Positions 51,314 through 59,900 of a stretch of 64,000 nt of DNA are shown here, in pieces; position 1 is the first letter of the stretch; each line of letters starts with the position of its first letter. Made by a program: the position numbers and the translations under genes. A model generated the notes under the pieces. It had not been told where the DNA came from, did not search any database, and saw nothing but the letters and a program-made list of their open reading frames with translations. The DNA is from Micromonospora sp. DSM 45708 (lineage in GTDB: Bacteria; Actinomycetota; Actinomycetes; Mycobacteriales; Micromonosporaceae), in assembly GCF_039566955.1 (NCBI RefSeq), contig NZ_CP154796.1:3410001-3474000 (forward strand), given 5' to 3'.

Positions 51314-52117
51314 TCACCGGTCGGTCGTCGCCACGTCGTCGAGGGCGGCGACCTCGCGGACGGCCGCGACGATGGCCGGGGCGTCCTTCTTGAGCAGCGC
51401 GCCGTGGTTGCTGGCGACCTTCGCGCTGATCCGGATGTTCGGGTTGCGGGCGGTCACCGCGTCGAGCCCGGCGCGGATCCGTTCCTGCTCGTCGCCGCGG
51501 CTGCCGAGAGACGTGCCCGAGGCGACCACGTACCGCACCGGGACGGTGATCCGGTCGAGCACCGGGCCCAGTTCGCGTTCCCGGGACAGCCGGCCGAGCT
51601 CGATGTTGCTCTCGGCCTGTTGCGCGGCGCTCATCCGCGGGGTCAGGCCGGTGGGGCGCAGCAGCGGCGTGAACCAGCCCATCCGCTTGAACAGCTTTCG
51701 AATCCGCAGTTCCATGGCCTCGTCGAGCCAGTCGTAGGGAAACGCGCCGTCGACCAGGACCGCGCCCACCGTACGGTCGGGGTTGCGCTCGGCCCAGTGC
51801 GCGCCGACGACGGCGCCGTAGGACCAGCCCACCAGCAGCGCCCGGTCCACGCCCCGCGCCGCGAGCACGGCGTCGACGTCGCGGACGGCGGCGGCGAAGG
51901 AGTAGTCCGCCGACCGCTGCGACCGGCCGCGGGCCCGTTCGTCGTAGGTGATGTGCCGCCAGCCGTCGCCCAGGTCGGCGATGACCCGCCGCCAGTAGCC
52001 CTGGGTGGCGAACTGGCCGTTGAGGTACAGCACGGGGACGCCGGCGCCGCCGGTGTCGGTGACCGCCAGGGCGGTGTCCTCGACGGACACGTTCCCGGTC
52101 CACGCGTTCTTCATCAT
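51314..52117 (-). CDS. Alpha/beta hydrolase, second gene of the DUF4097 operon
   Basis: A 267-residue hydrolase. Features: DTGGAGVPVLYLNGQ with the oxyanion loop, ITYDERARGRS, nucleophile Ser in VGWSYGAVVG, and His in KVASNHGALLK near the end. The cap includes MSAAQQAESNIELGRLSRE. It resembles epoxide-hydrolase and haloperoxidase-like members. AGGAGC and AGGATC lie before ATG 52117 (52114 is an alternative). It is 31 bp downstream of the DUF4097 gene and so shares its regulation. Confidence 0.87.
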   Translation of the reverse strand: MMKNAWTGNVSVEDTALAVTDTGGAGVPVLYLNGQFATQGYWRRVIADLGDGWRHITYDERARGRSQRSADYSFAAAVRDVDAVLAARGVDRALLVGWSYGAVVGAHWAERNPDRTVGAVLVDGAFPYDWLDEAMELRIRKLFKRMGWFTPLLRPTGLTPRMSAAQQAESNIELGRLSRERELGPVLDRITVPVRYVVASGTSLGSRGDEQERIRAGLDAVTARNPNIRISAKVASNHGALLKKDAPAIVAAVREVAALDDVATTDR

Positions 52118-52148
52118 GATCCTGCTCCTGCTGTTGAGTGGGGGTGTG

Positions 52149-52814
52149 TCAGAGGCTGCGGGCGGTGATGTCGCCGTGCGAGGTGGTGGCCCGGATGTCG
52201 AGCACGGCGGCGCCGTCGTTGCGCAGGGCGTTGCTGACGCGGCCGTGGTCGGTGCCGGCGTCCAGGGTGGCCGGGACACCGCTGGCGGCGGCGACGGTGA
52301 TGTCGCCGGAGCGGGTGCGGAGCACGACCGTGCCGCGTACCGCCTCGGCGATCCGGATGTCACCCCGCGCGGTGCTGATCTCCGCCGCGCCGGTGAGCCG
52401 GCCGACCTCGACGTCGCCGTCGGTCGCCGTCAGGTGCACGCTCGCGGCCTCGTCGATCTTGACCTGCCGGTACGCGCCGTCGACGGTGACGTCGCCGAGG
52501 CGGCCGACGCCGCGTACCTCGACGGCGCCGGAGGTGGCCTGGAGGTCGGAGCCGGCGGGCATCTGCACGGTGACCTCGACGGACCCGGGGGCACCGATGA
52601 TCCGGTTGGCGGGCTCGGGGACGTGGATCCGCAGGACGCCGTCGGCGTAGCTGACGACCGCCTGCTCCGCGCTGCGGGCGTCACGGCTGCGGGCGGCGTC
52701 CGCGGGTCGGACCTCGACGCTGGTGTCGGCGCGGTCCGCGGCGATGACCTGGATACGCCCGGCGGGGACGTCCAGGACGGCGGAGATGGGGGCGGGGGTG
52801 GCGAACGTCGGCAC
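52149..52814 (-). CDS. DUF4097 beta-strand repeat protein
   Basis: A 221-residue protein of repeating short strands (VEVTVQMPAGSDLQATSGAVEV, RLGDVTVDGAYRQVKI, VHLTATDGDVEVGRL, GDIRIAEAV, RSGDITVAA, SHGDITARSL), a pattern typical of DUF4097 beta-solenoids. There is no signal peptide in this form. Function unknown; members often lie beside MarR/GbsR- or PadR-type regulators, as here. GTG 52814 is preceded by GGGAGAG. Confidence 0.85.
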   Translation of the reverse strand: MPTFATPAPISAVLDVPAGRIQVIAADRADTSVEVRPADAARSRDARSAEQAVVSYADGVLRIHVPEPANRIIGAPGSVEVTVQMPAGSDLQATSGAVEVRGVGRLGDVTVDGAYRQVKIDEAASVHLTATDGDVEVGRLTGAAEISTARGDIRIAEAVRGTVVLRTRSGDITVAAASGVPATLDAGTDHGRVSNALRNDGAAVLDIRATTSHGDITARSL

Positions 52815-52856
52815 GGTGCTCTCCCAGGGTTTCGGTGCTTGTTTCCAACACCGGAA

Positions 52857-52885
52857 ACGCTACGTTGCTTTCCGCGCCAAGGCAA
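52857..52885 (-). promoter_or_regulatory. Promoter of the DUF4097-hydrolase operon
   Basis: TTGCCT (52880-52885) and TAGCGT (52857-52862), read on the minus strand, with 17 bp between. Confidence 0.6.
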
Positions 52886-52897
52886 CGAGATCGTTGC
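52882..52897. promoter_or_regulatory. GCAAC-type operator palindrome, site 1
   Basis: GCAACGAGATCGTTGC is a palindrome with 7-bp half-sites. It overlaps the -35 of the DUF4097 promoter, so binding would repress that operon. Confidence 0.6.
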
Positions 52898-52936
52898 ACT
52901 CACGAGGCGTTTATGCAGGTCACGCCAGTTCAATCA

Positions 52937-52987
52937 TTGCAACGACCCGCCAGGCAATGCAACAATGCCGCCAGGTTCCGTTGCAAC
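52937..52987. promoter_or_regulatory. GCAAC-type operator sites 2-4
   Basis: TTGCAAC at 52937-52943, TGCAAC at 52958-52963 and the perfect GTTGCAAC at 52980-52987. The last overlaps the -35 (TTGCAA, 52981-52986) of the regulator gene, which suggests autoregulation. Confidence 0.55.
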
Positions 52988-53010
52988 AGCCTGGTGGTGA
53001 ACGCTATGCT
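52981..53010 (+). promoter_or_regulatory. Promoter of the HTH-MarR regulator gene
   Basis: TTGCAA (52981-52986) and TATGCT (53005-53010) with 18 bp between; RNA would begin near 53017. Confidence 0.6.
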
Positions 53011-53045
53011 GCCCACCGGACGAGGTCGGACGGGAGGAGATCGGC

Positions 53046-53801
53046 GTGCCGGGAGGCAGACTCACCCAGCAGGAACGCCAGCGGATCGCGTCGGGGCTCG
53101 CCGAGAGCCTCGCCTACGCGGAGATCGCCCGACGACTCGACCGTCCGACCTCCACGATCACCCGGGAGGTGATGCGCAACGGCGGCCCCACCGCCTACCG
53201 CGCCGAGCTGGCCCACCGCGCCACCGAACGTCGCGCCCGGCGGCGCACGACCGCCGCCCCGCGGGGGTCGGCGTCACTCTCCCAGCCGCGAGGGCGCGAC
53301 GCCGAGGCCTTGACCGAGTACGAGGAGACGCTGACCACCGTCCTCCTGGCCTCGGGCCTGCCGACGATGGCGGCCCGGGTCCTGACCTGCCTGTTCACCA
53401 GCGACGAGGGCAGCCTCACCGCGGCCGACCTCACCCGGCACCTCCAGGTCAGCCCCGCCTCCGTCTCCAAGGCGATCGCCTTCCTCGCGGGGCAGAGCCT
53501 GGTCCGCCGGGAACGCGACGACAGTCGCCGGGAGCGCTACGTCGTCGACGACGACCTCTTCTACCAGGCGACGATCGCCAGCGCACGGGCCAACGACCAG
53601 CTCGTCGCCGTCGCCCGCCAGGGCGTCGCCCTGCTCGGACCCGACACCCCGGCCGCCGCCCGGCTGGAGAACATCGCCCGCTTCCTCGACTTCATCAGCG
53701 AGAACATCACCCGCGCCGCCGCACAGGCCCGCGACATCCTCCGCACCGCTCCCCGGGCGCCCGGGGACGACATGCCGGACGGTGAGCCCGCGCGCGACTA
53801 G
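53046..53801 (+). CDS. Regulator with IS30-like HTH fused to a MarR/GbsR winged helix
   Basis: A 251-residue protein. Residues 5-47 (LTQQERQRIASGLAESLAYAEIARRLDRPTSTITREVMRNGG) match the N-terminal HTH of IS30-type transposases. After a basic linker, residues 95-170 form a MarR/GbsR winged helix (MAARVLTCLFTSDEGSLTAADLTRHLQVSPASVSKAIAFL). A C-terminal helical part follows. There is no DDE catalytic domain, so it is a regulator, not a transposase. GGAGGAG precedes GTG 53046. It is divergent from the DUF4097 operon, with shared operators between. Confidence 0.88.
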   Translation: MPGGRLTQQERQRIASGLAESLAYAEIARRLDRPTSTITREVMRNGGPTAYRAELAHRATERRARRRTTAAPRGSASLSQPRGRDAEALTEYEETLTTVLLASGLPTMAARVLTCLFTSDEGSLTAADLTRHLQVSPASVSKAIAFLAGQSLVRRERDDSRRERYVVDDDLFYQATIASARANDQLVAVARQGVALLGPDTPAAARLENIARFLDFISENITRAAAQARDILRTAPRAPGDDMPDGEPARD

Positions 53802-53871
53802 AGCCCGTTCCATACGGGTGGTCGAGCCGAGGCGGAGTCCGGGCGGCGAGCCGGCAAGGCACGGCCCTGGC

Positions 53872-55374
53872 TCAGCAGGACGCGGGCGGGATGCTCTGCT
53901 CGTACTGGAAGACGTTGTGCGGGTCGTACATCGCCTTGATCCTGCGGAGGCGCTCGACGTTCGGCCCCCAGTACGCGGTCTCCCACTCCTGCATGCCGAT
54001 GTTCGGCACGTTGACGTAGGCGCCGTCCACGTACGGACGCAGCGCCTGGCTGAACTCGGCGATCCACGCCTGGGCGGCCGGGGTGAGGGCGTCGCCGCTG
54101 TCCGGCACGCCGCGGGTCCCCCAGCCGGCGCCGGGCTCGGAGTAGAAGATCGCGTCGCGGTGCGGGAACGCCGAGCCGCCGACCGGCTGCTGCGCCTGCG
54201 CGCCGACACCGAACGCCTGGGTGAAGAAGTTGCTGGCATCGGTGGGCGCGACCGCCATGAACGAGCGGATGATCTCGATCGCCTCGGGCGGGAACGGTTG
54301 GCGGGTGAACTGGGAGAAGAACTTCCAGTTCGCGGGCTCGTCCTGAGTCGGGACCTGGAACCCGGCGTAGATGTCGCCCCACCCGCCGATCTGCACGGTG
54401 ACCTGCGGGGCGCCGACCGACAGGACCGGCTCCAGCAGCCTCCGCACCTCCGCCTCGGTGCCCTCGGCGAGCACGCCGAACAGCAGGAGCTGCGACTTGT
54501 GGATCTCCAACTGGGAGCCGAGGCGGACGTCGGTGAACGGCGCGGTGCGCTGCCACCGGTCGAAGACCTCCCGCAGGTCGTCCAGGCCCGACCAGGTCGC
54601 CTGAAGGTAGGCGACGCCGCGCAGCGGAGCCACCCGGTAGGTCAGCGAGGTGACGATGCCGAAGTTGCCGTTACCCGCCCCGCGCAACGCCCAGAGCAGG
54701 TCCCGGCGGTTCCGCAGATCCACCTCGATCGCCTTGGCGCCGTTCGCCCCGGACGCGACGACGATCTCCGCCCCGATCAGGTTGTCGCAGGCCATACCGA
54801 GCCACCGGGTGAGGAAGCCGAAACCCCCGCCCAGGGTCGCCCCGGACAGGCCCACGCTGCCCTCCGTGCCGGTCGTCACCGCCAGACCCTGCTGGGCGAG
54901 CGCGGTGACCGCCTCCAACTGGTTGAGCCCGGCGCCGACGCGCGCGGTGAGCGCGGGCCGGTTGATGTCGGCCGACTTCAGCTCGCTGACGTCGATCACG
55001 ATGCCGTTGTCCACGTTCGACCAGCCCTCAAGGCTGTGCCGGCCGCTGCGTACCCGCAGCGCGACGTCGTTCTGCCGCGACCAGGCGAGGGCGTTCACCA
55101 CGTCCTGGGTGTTCTGCGCGAACACGATGACCAGCGGGTTGCGGACGAACAACTCGTCCCAGCCGAGGCTCGCGGTCGGATAGTCGGGGTCGCCGAACCG
55201 CACGATGCGGCCGGTCAGCTGCGCCGGCGGGCACTCGGCCCAGATGGGCGCCCCGGAGCCGTCGGTACCGGTGACCGCCTGGGCGGGGCCGCCGAACACG
55301 GCCGGCGCGACGACCGCCCCGGCACCCACGGCGGCCGTCGCCTGGAGCAGCTTGCGGCGCGAAATGTCATGCAT
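53872..55374 (-). CDS. Tat-exported FAD-binding oxidoreductase (BBE/GOOX family)
   Basis: A 500-residue flavoprotein. Signal peptide with the twin-arginine motif SRRKLLQATAAVGAGAV, cleaved near AQA. The PCMH-type FAD domain includes RVRSGRHSLEGWS, where the His is the usual 8-alpha covalent FAD site, and MACDNLIGAE with a Cys at the position of a second (6-S-cysteinyl) link. The C-terminal BBE motif is VERLRRIKAMYDPHNVFQYEQSI. It should oxidise sugars or secondary metabolites with O2 outside the cell. Substrate unknown. TatAC in this window could export it. Confidence 0.9.
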   Translation of the reverse strand: MHDISRRKLLQATAAVGAGAVVAPAVFGGPAQAVTGTDGSGAPIWAECPPAQLTGRIVRFGDPDYPTASLGWDELFVRNPLVIVFAQNTQDVVNALAWSRQNDVALRVRSGRHSLEGWSNVDNGIVIDVSELKSADINRPALTARVGAGLNQLEAVTALAQQGLAVTTGTEGSVGLSGATLGGGFGFLTRWLGMACDNLIGAEIVVASGANGAKAIEVDLRNRRDLLWALRGAGNGNFGIVTSLTYRVAPLRGVAYLQATWSGLDDLREVFDRWQRTAPFTDVRLGSQLEIHKSQLLLFGVLAEGTEAEVRRLLEPVLSVGAPQVTVQIGGWGDIYAGFQVPTQDEPANWKFFSQFTRQPFPPEAIEIIRSFMAVAPTDASNFFTQAFGVGAQAQQPVGGSAFPHRDAIFYSEPGAGWGTRGVPDSGDALTPAAQAWIAEFSQALRPYVDGAYVNVPNIGMQEWETAYWGPNVERLRRIKAMYDPHNVFQYEQSIPPASC

Positions 55375-55528
55375 GGTCGTGGCCTCTCGATCGGGTCACG
55401 CCCCTCCGTTGGCGTGCGACCTCACGCTAGGACCGGACACCCGCGCGGATAACCGGAACAGTATGTGAGAACCCTTCCGAGTGACGCAGAAGCGTCGACC
55501 GTTGGACGAAGCGGACGAGCGGCTCCCG

Positions 55529-56029
55529 TCAGGCGCCGAGCGCCTCGCGCACCGGGTCCAGGAAGGCCAGACGCGGCTGCTCGAACAGGTCCCGCGCGTC
55601 CTGCCCGTCCGGCACTCCCTCCCACACGGCGCCGTTGAGCACCAGGAAGTACGCCCGGGCGGCGTCGTGCACCGGGATCGGGAACAGTAGGCGGATCATC
55701 CGCTCCGCGACCCAGAACTGGTTCATCACCGACTGCGTCTGCGTCGGCCACTCCTCGCCGTCCTCCCACCAGTCGGGGCGGGTGAACGCGCAGCGCTCGG
55801 CGTCGGCCCCCACCGTGACGAACCGTTCCACCAGCGCCAGCCGCTCGGCCCGCCGGGCCTCCGCCCGGGCGAGATCCTGTTTACGCTCCTCGGTCCGGGC
55901 CGCCATCCGCTGGGTCGAATGCTGCACCAGATAGGAGAGCCCGCCACCGATGGCCACGCCGCCCAACGACGTCACCGCCGCCCACACCTCCACCGCCACG
56001 CACGCATGGTGCCCACCCGGGCCGATCAT
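55529..56029 (-). CDS. Hypothetical membrane-anchored protein
   Basis: About 166 residues: an N-terminal hydrophobic segment (VWAAVTSLGGVAIGGGLSYLV), a charged helix (RMAARTEERKQDLARAEARRAERLALVERF) that may form a coiled coil, and a Trp-rich domain (TRPDWWEDGEEWPTQTQSVMN). The start is uncertain: ATG 56029, GTG 56035 or a GTG near 55994 are all possible and none has a strong ribosome site. I do not recognise the family; similar one-helix proteins with this layout are common in actinomycetes. Confidence 0.6.
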   Translation of the reverse strand: MIGPGGHHACVAVEVWAAVTSLGGVAIGGGLSYLVQHSTQRMAARTEERKQDLARAEARRAERLALVERFVTVGADAERCAFTRPDWWEDGEEWPTQTQSVMNQFWVAERMIRLLFPIPVHDAARAYFLVLNGAVWEGVPDGQDARDLFEQPRLAFLDPVREALGA

Positions 56030-56079
56030 GTCCACTCAGGCGGTCGAACCCAATCCCGACAACGTGTTCCACGGGCCCG

Positions 56080-56085
56080 TAGCCT
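56080..56085 (+). promoter_or_regulatory. -10 element of the HD-domain gene
   Basis: TAGCCT, 6 nt before GTG 56092. Confidence 0.45.
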
Positions 56086-56091
56086 GGCACC

Positions 56092-56832
56092 GTGACCCCT
56101 CTGGCTGACCACGCCGCGCAGCTTGCGGGGCGATGCCTGGCCGTGGCGCTCCCGCGCAGGTGGAAGCATGTGCGCGCCGTCGGTCTGAAGGCTGAGCGCC
56201 TTGGCCGGCTGGTCGGGGAGGACGCGCAACTGCTCGCCGCCGCCGGGTGGCTGCATGACGTCGGCTATGCCCCGGCCGTCGCGGACACCGGCTTCCACGC
56301 GCTCGACGGTGCCCGATGGCTGCTCCGCCAGGGCTTCCCCCCGCGTCTGGCGGGCCTGGTCGCTCATCACTCCTGCGCGTCGTACGAGGCCGAGGTGAGA
56401 GGGATGAAGCCTGACCTCATGGCGGAGTTCCCCTTCGAGGAGTCACCGACATCCGACGCTCTCTGGTACGCCGACATGACGACCGGGCCCGGCTTCGGGC
56501 CGACAACCGTCATGCTGGCTCGGGCACACACGGCCCTCGACCTGGGAGCCGGCCATGACGCGGTCGCCTGGCACGAGAAGGCCTGCACCCGTGACGGCTG
56601 GCGGTGGCTGGCCGCTGAGCACCGCGCCGGCCACCTCGTGCAGGCCGCCCGGGCGTACCTTCAGATCGACCAACCGGCCCGCGCGGGCCGCGCTCTGGCC
56701 GACGCCGCTCACCTCGCACCGGACGAACTGCGTCATCGGCCACACGCCCGCGCGGTGCTCTCGGAGGTGGTCCGCAGTCCCCACGCCCCGGTCACCGTCA
56801 TCCAGCTCGCCGCGACCCTCGGCGTGACCTGA
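56092..56832 (+). CDS. HD-domain protein fused to a TPR-like regulator tail
   Basis: A 246-residue protein. Residues 1-130 are an HD-type phosphohydrolase (RWKHVRAVGLKAE, LLAAAGWLHDVGYAP with the HD pair, FHALDGARWL, LVAHHSCASYEAE and SDALWYADMTTGP). From about residue 133 the sequence changes to FGPTTVMLARAHTALDLGAG, then EHRAGHLVQAARAYLQIDQPARAGRAL and HRPHARAVLSEVV. This matches the TPR C-terminus of actinobacterial XRE-type regulators, not the usual HD tail. A fusion, perhaps by deletion between adjacent genes, is the likely origin. Leaderless GTG 56092. Whether it still hydrolyses nucleotides is unknown. Confidence 0.82.
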   Translation: MTPLADHAAQLAGRCLAVALPRRWKHVRAVGLKAERLGRLVGEDAQLLAAAGWLHDVGYAPAVADTGFHALDGARWLLRQGFPPRLAGLVAHHSCASYEAEVRGMKPDLMAEFPFEESPTSDALWYADMTTGPGFGPTTVMLARAHTALDLGAGHDAVAWHEKACTRDGWRWLAAEHRAGHLVQAARAYLQIDQPARAGRALADAAHLAPDELRHRPHARAVLSEVVRSPHAPVTVIQLAATLGVT

Positions 56833-56891
56833 CCACCGCTTGATGCGCACCGGCTCGGGGAGGTGGTGATATGCGGGACAGCGGGATACCG

Positions 56892-56908
56892 CCACTTCGA
56901 CGAAGTGG
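56892..56908 (-). terminator. Terminator of metH
   Basis: CCACTTCG (56892-56899), one base, then its complement CGAAGTGG (56901-56908), 25 bp past the metH stop. It shares its core with 463 and 30674. Confidence 0.65.
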
Positions 56909-56932
56909 AGTGGATCAAGCGCCGAGATCGGG

Positions 56933-59900
56933 CTACTTGGCGTTGAAGTAGTTCGCCTCCGGGTGGTGCACCACGATCGCGTCGGTGGCCTGCTCCGGCA
57001 CGAGCTGGAACTCCTCCGACAACTGCACGCCGATCCGCGCCGCGCCGAGCAACTGCACGATCTTCGCCCGGTCCTCCAGGTCCGGGCAGGCCGGATAGCC
57101 GAACGCGTACCGGCAGCCGCGGTAGTCGGTGCGCAGCAGGCCCGCCAGGTCGGCCGGGTCGTCGTCGGCGACCGTGCCGCCGCCCGGCAGCACCAGCTCC
57201 GACCGGATGCGCCGGTGCCAGTACTCCGCCAGCGCCTCGGTGAGCTGCACCGACAGGCCGTGCACCTCCAGGTAGTCGCGGTACTCGTTCGCGGCGAACA
57301 TCTTCGCCGTGTACTCGCTGATCGGCTGCCCCACGGTGACGAGCTGCAACGCCACCACGTCCAACTGGTCGCCCTTGGGGCGGAAGAAGTCCGCCAGGCA
57401 CAGCCGGCGTTCCTGCCGCTGCCGGGGGAAGGAGAACCGGGCGCGCTCGCTGTGCCCGTTCTCGTCCAGCACCACCAGGTCGTTGCCCTCGGAGTACGCC
57501 GGGAAGTAGCCGTACACCACGGCCGCCTCCAACACCTGGTCGGCGATCAGCCGGTCCAGCCAGTAACGCAGCCGGGGCCGGCCCTCGGTCTCCACCAGCT
57601 CCTCGTAGGTCGGACCCGTGCCGCCCCGGGCGCCGCGCAGCCCCCACTGCCCCAGGAACGTGGCCCGCTCGTCGAGCAGCGCCGCGTAGTCGGCCAGCGG
57701 CACACCCTTGACCACCCGGGTGCCGAGAAACGGCGGCGTGGGCACCGCCTGCTGCACCGCCACGTCGGAGCGCACCGAGGCGTCGTCCAGCTCGGGCAGC
57801 GCCTCGCGGACCTGCGCGCGCTGCCGCTCCCGACGCTCCCGGCGGGCCGCCAGCGCGGCCTCCCGCTCCGGGTCCACCACCGGCGCGCCGGCCCGCTTGG
57901 CCGTCATCACCCGGTCCATCAGCGACAGGCCCTCAAACGCGTCCCGGGCGTAGTGCACCTGCCCCGGGTAGATCGCCCGCAGGTCGTCCTCGACGTACGC
58001 CCGGGTCAGTGCCGCCCCGCCGAGCAGCACCGGCCACCGTTCGGCGACGCCGCGCGACGCCATCTCGGCCAGGTTCTCCTTCATGATGACCGTGCTCTTC
58101 ACCAGCAGCCCGGACATGCCGATGGCGTCGGCCCGGTGCTCCTCGGCCGCGTCGAGGATCGCGTTGATCGGCTGCTTGATGCCGATGTTGACCACGTCGT
58201 AGCCGTTGTTGGACAGGATGATGTCGACCAGGTTCTTGCCGATGTCGTGCACGTCGCCCTTGACGGTGGCGAGCACGATCCGGCCCTTGCCGTCGTCGTC
58301 GGCCTTCTCCATGTGCGGTTCCAGGTAGGCCACCGCGGTCTTCATCACCTCGGCGGACTGGAGCACGAACGGCAGCTGCATCTGACCCGAGCCGAACAGC
58401 TCGCCGACCACCTTCATGCCGTCCAGCAGCAGGTCGTTGATGATGGACAGCGGCGTGCGGCCCTCGGCCATCGCGGTGTCCAGGTCGGCCTCCAGGCCGT
58501 TGCGCTCGCCGTCGATGATCCGCCGCTTGAGCCGCTCCTCCAACGGCAGCGCGGCCAGCTCCTCGGCCCGGGTGGCGCGCGCCGACGCCGCGTCGACGCC
58601 CTCGAACGCCTCGATGAACCGCTGCACCGGGTCGTAGCCCTCGCGGCGGCGGTCGTAGACCAGGTCGAGCGCCACCTCGCGCTGCGCGTCCGGGATCCTC
58701 GACATCGGCAGGATCTTGCTGGCGTGCACGATGGCCGAGGTCAGACCGGCCTGGACGCACTCGTGCAGGAACACCGAGTTGAGCACCTGCCGGGCCGCCG
58801 GGTTGAGCCCGAACGAGACGTTCGAGATGCCGGCGGTGAAGTTCACCCCCGGATAGCGGGCGACGATCTCCCGGATCGCCTCGATCGTCTCGATGCCGTC
58901 GCGGCGCGTCTCCTCCTGCCCGGTGGCGATCGGGAACGTCAACGCGTCGATGAGGATGTCCTCCCGGCGCATCCCCCAGCGGCTGGTCAGGTCGTCGATC
59001 AGCCGGCTGGCCACCCGGACCTTCCACTCCCGGGTGCGCGCCTGGCCCTCCTCGTCGATGAGCAGCGCCACCACGGCGGCGCCGTGCTCCTTCACCACCG
59101 GCATGACCCGCGCGTAGCGGGAGTCGGGGCCGTCGCCGTCCTCGAAGTTGACGGAGTTGACCACGCACCGGCCGCCGAGCATCTCCAGGCCCGCCTCGAT
59201 CACCGCCGGCTCGGTGGAGTCCAGCACGATCGGCAGCGTGGACGCGGTGGCGAACCGGCCGGCCAGCTCCCGCATGTCCTGCGTGCCGTTGCGGCCGACG
59301 TAGTCGACGCAGAGGTCGAGCAGGTGCGAGCCGTCCCGGGCCTGGTTGCGGGCGATCTCCACACAGGCCTGCCAGTCGCCGGCGAGCATCGCCTCGCGGA
59401 ACGCCTTCGAGCCGTTGGCGTTGGTCCGCTCCCCCACCATCAGGACGCTGGCGTCCTGGGCGAACGGCACGTGGTGGTAGATCGAGGAGACGCCCGCCTC
59501 CGGCTCGGGCTCCCGGGCCGACGGACGCCGTCCGCCGAGCCGTTCCACCAGCACCCGGATGTGCTCCGGCGTGGTGCCGCAGCAGCCGCCGATCAGGCCC
59601 ACGCCGTAGTCGTCGACGAACTGCTCCAGCGCGTCGGCCATCTCCTGCGGGCCGAGCGGGAAGTACGCCCCGTCGGCGGTCAGCACCGGCAGGCCGGCGT
59701 TCGGCATCACGGACACCGGGATGCGTGAGTGCCGGGACAGGTAGCGCAGGTGCTCACCCATCTCGGCCGGGCCGGTGGAGCAGTTGAGCCCGATCAGGTC
59801 GACGCCGAGCGGCTCGATCGCGGTCAGCGCCGCGCCGATCTCGCTGCCCAGCAGCATGGTGCCGGTGGTCTCCACGGCCACCTGGCAGATGATCGGCACG

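Noticed and set aside
53046..53190. Remnant of an IS30 insertion sequence
   Set aside because: Only the HTH part is present and it continues in frame into a MarR-like domain. There are no terminal inverted repeats, target duplications or DDE residues nearby.
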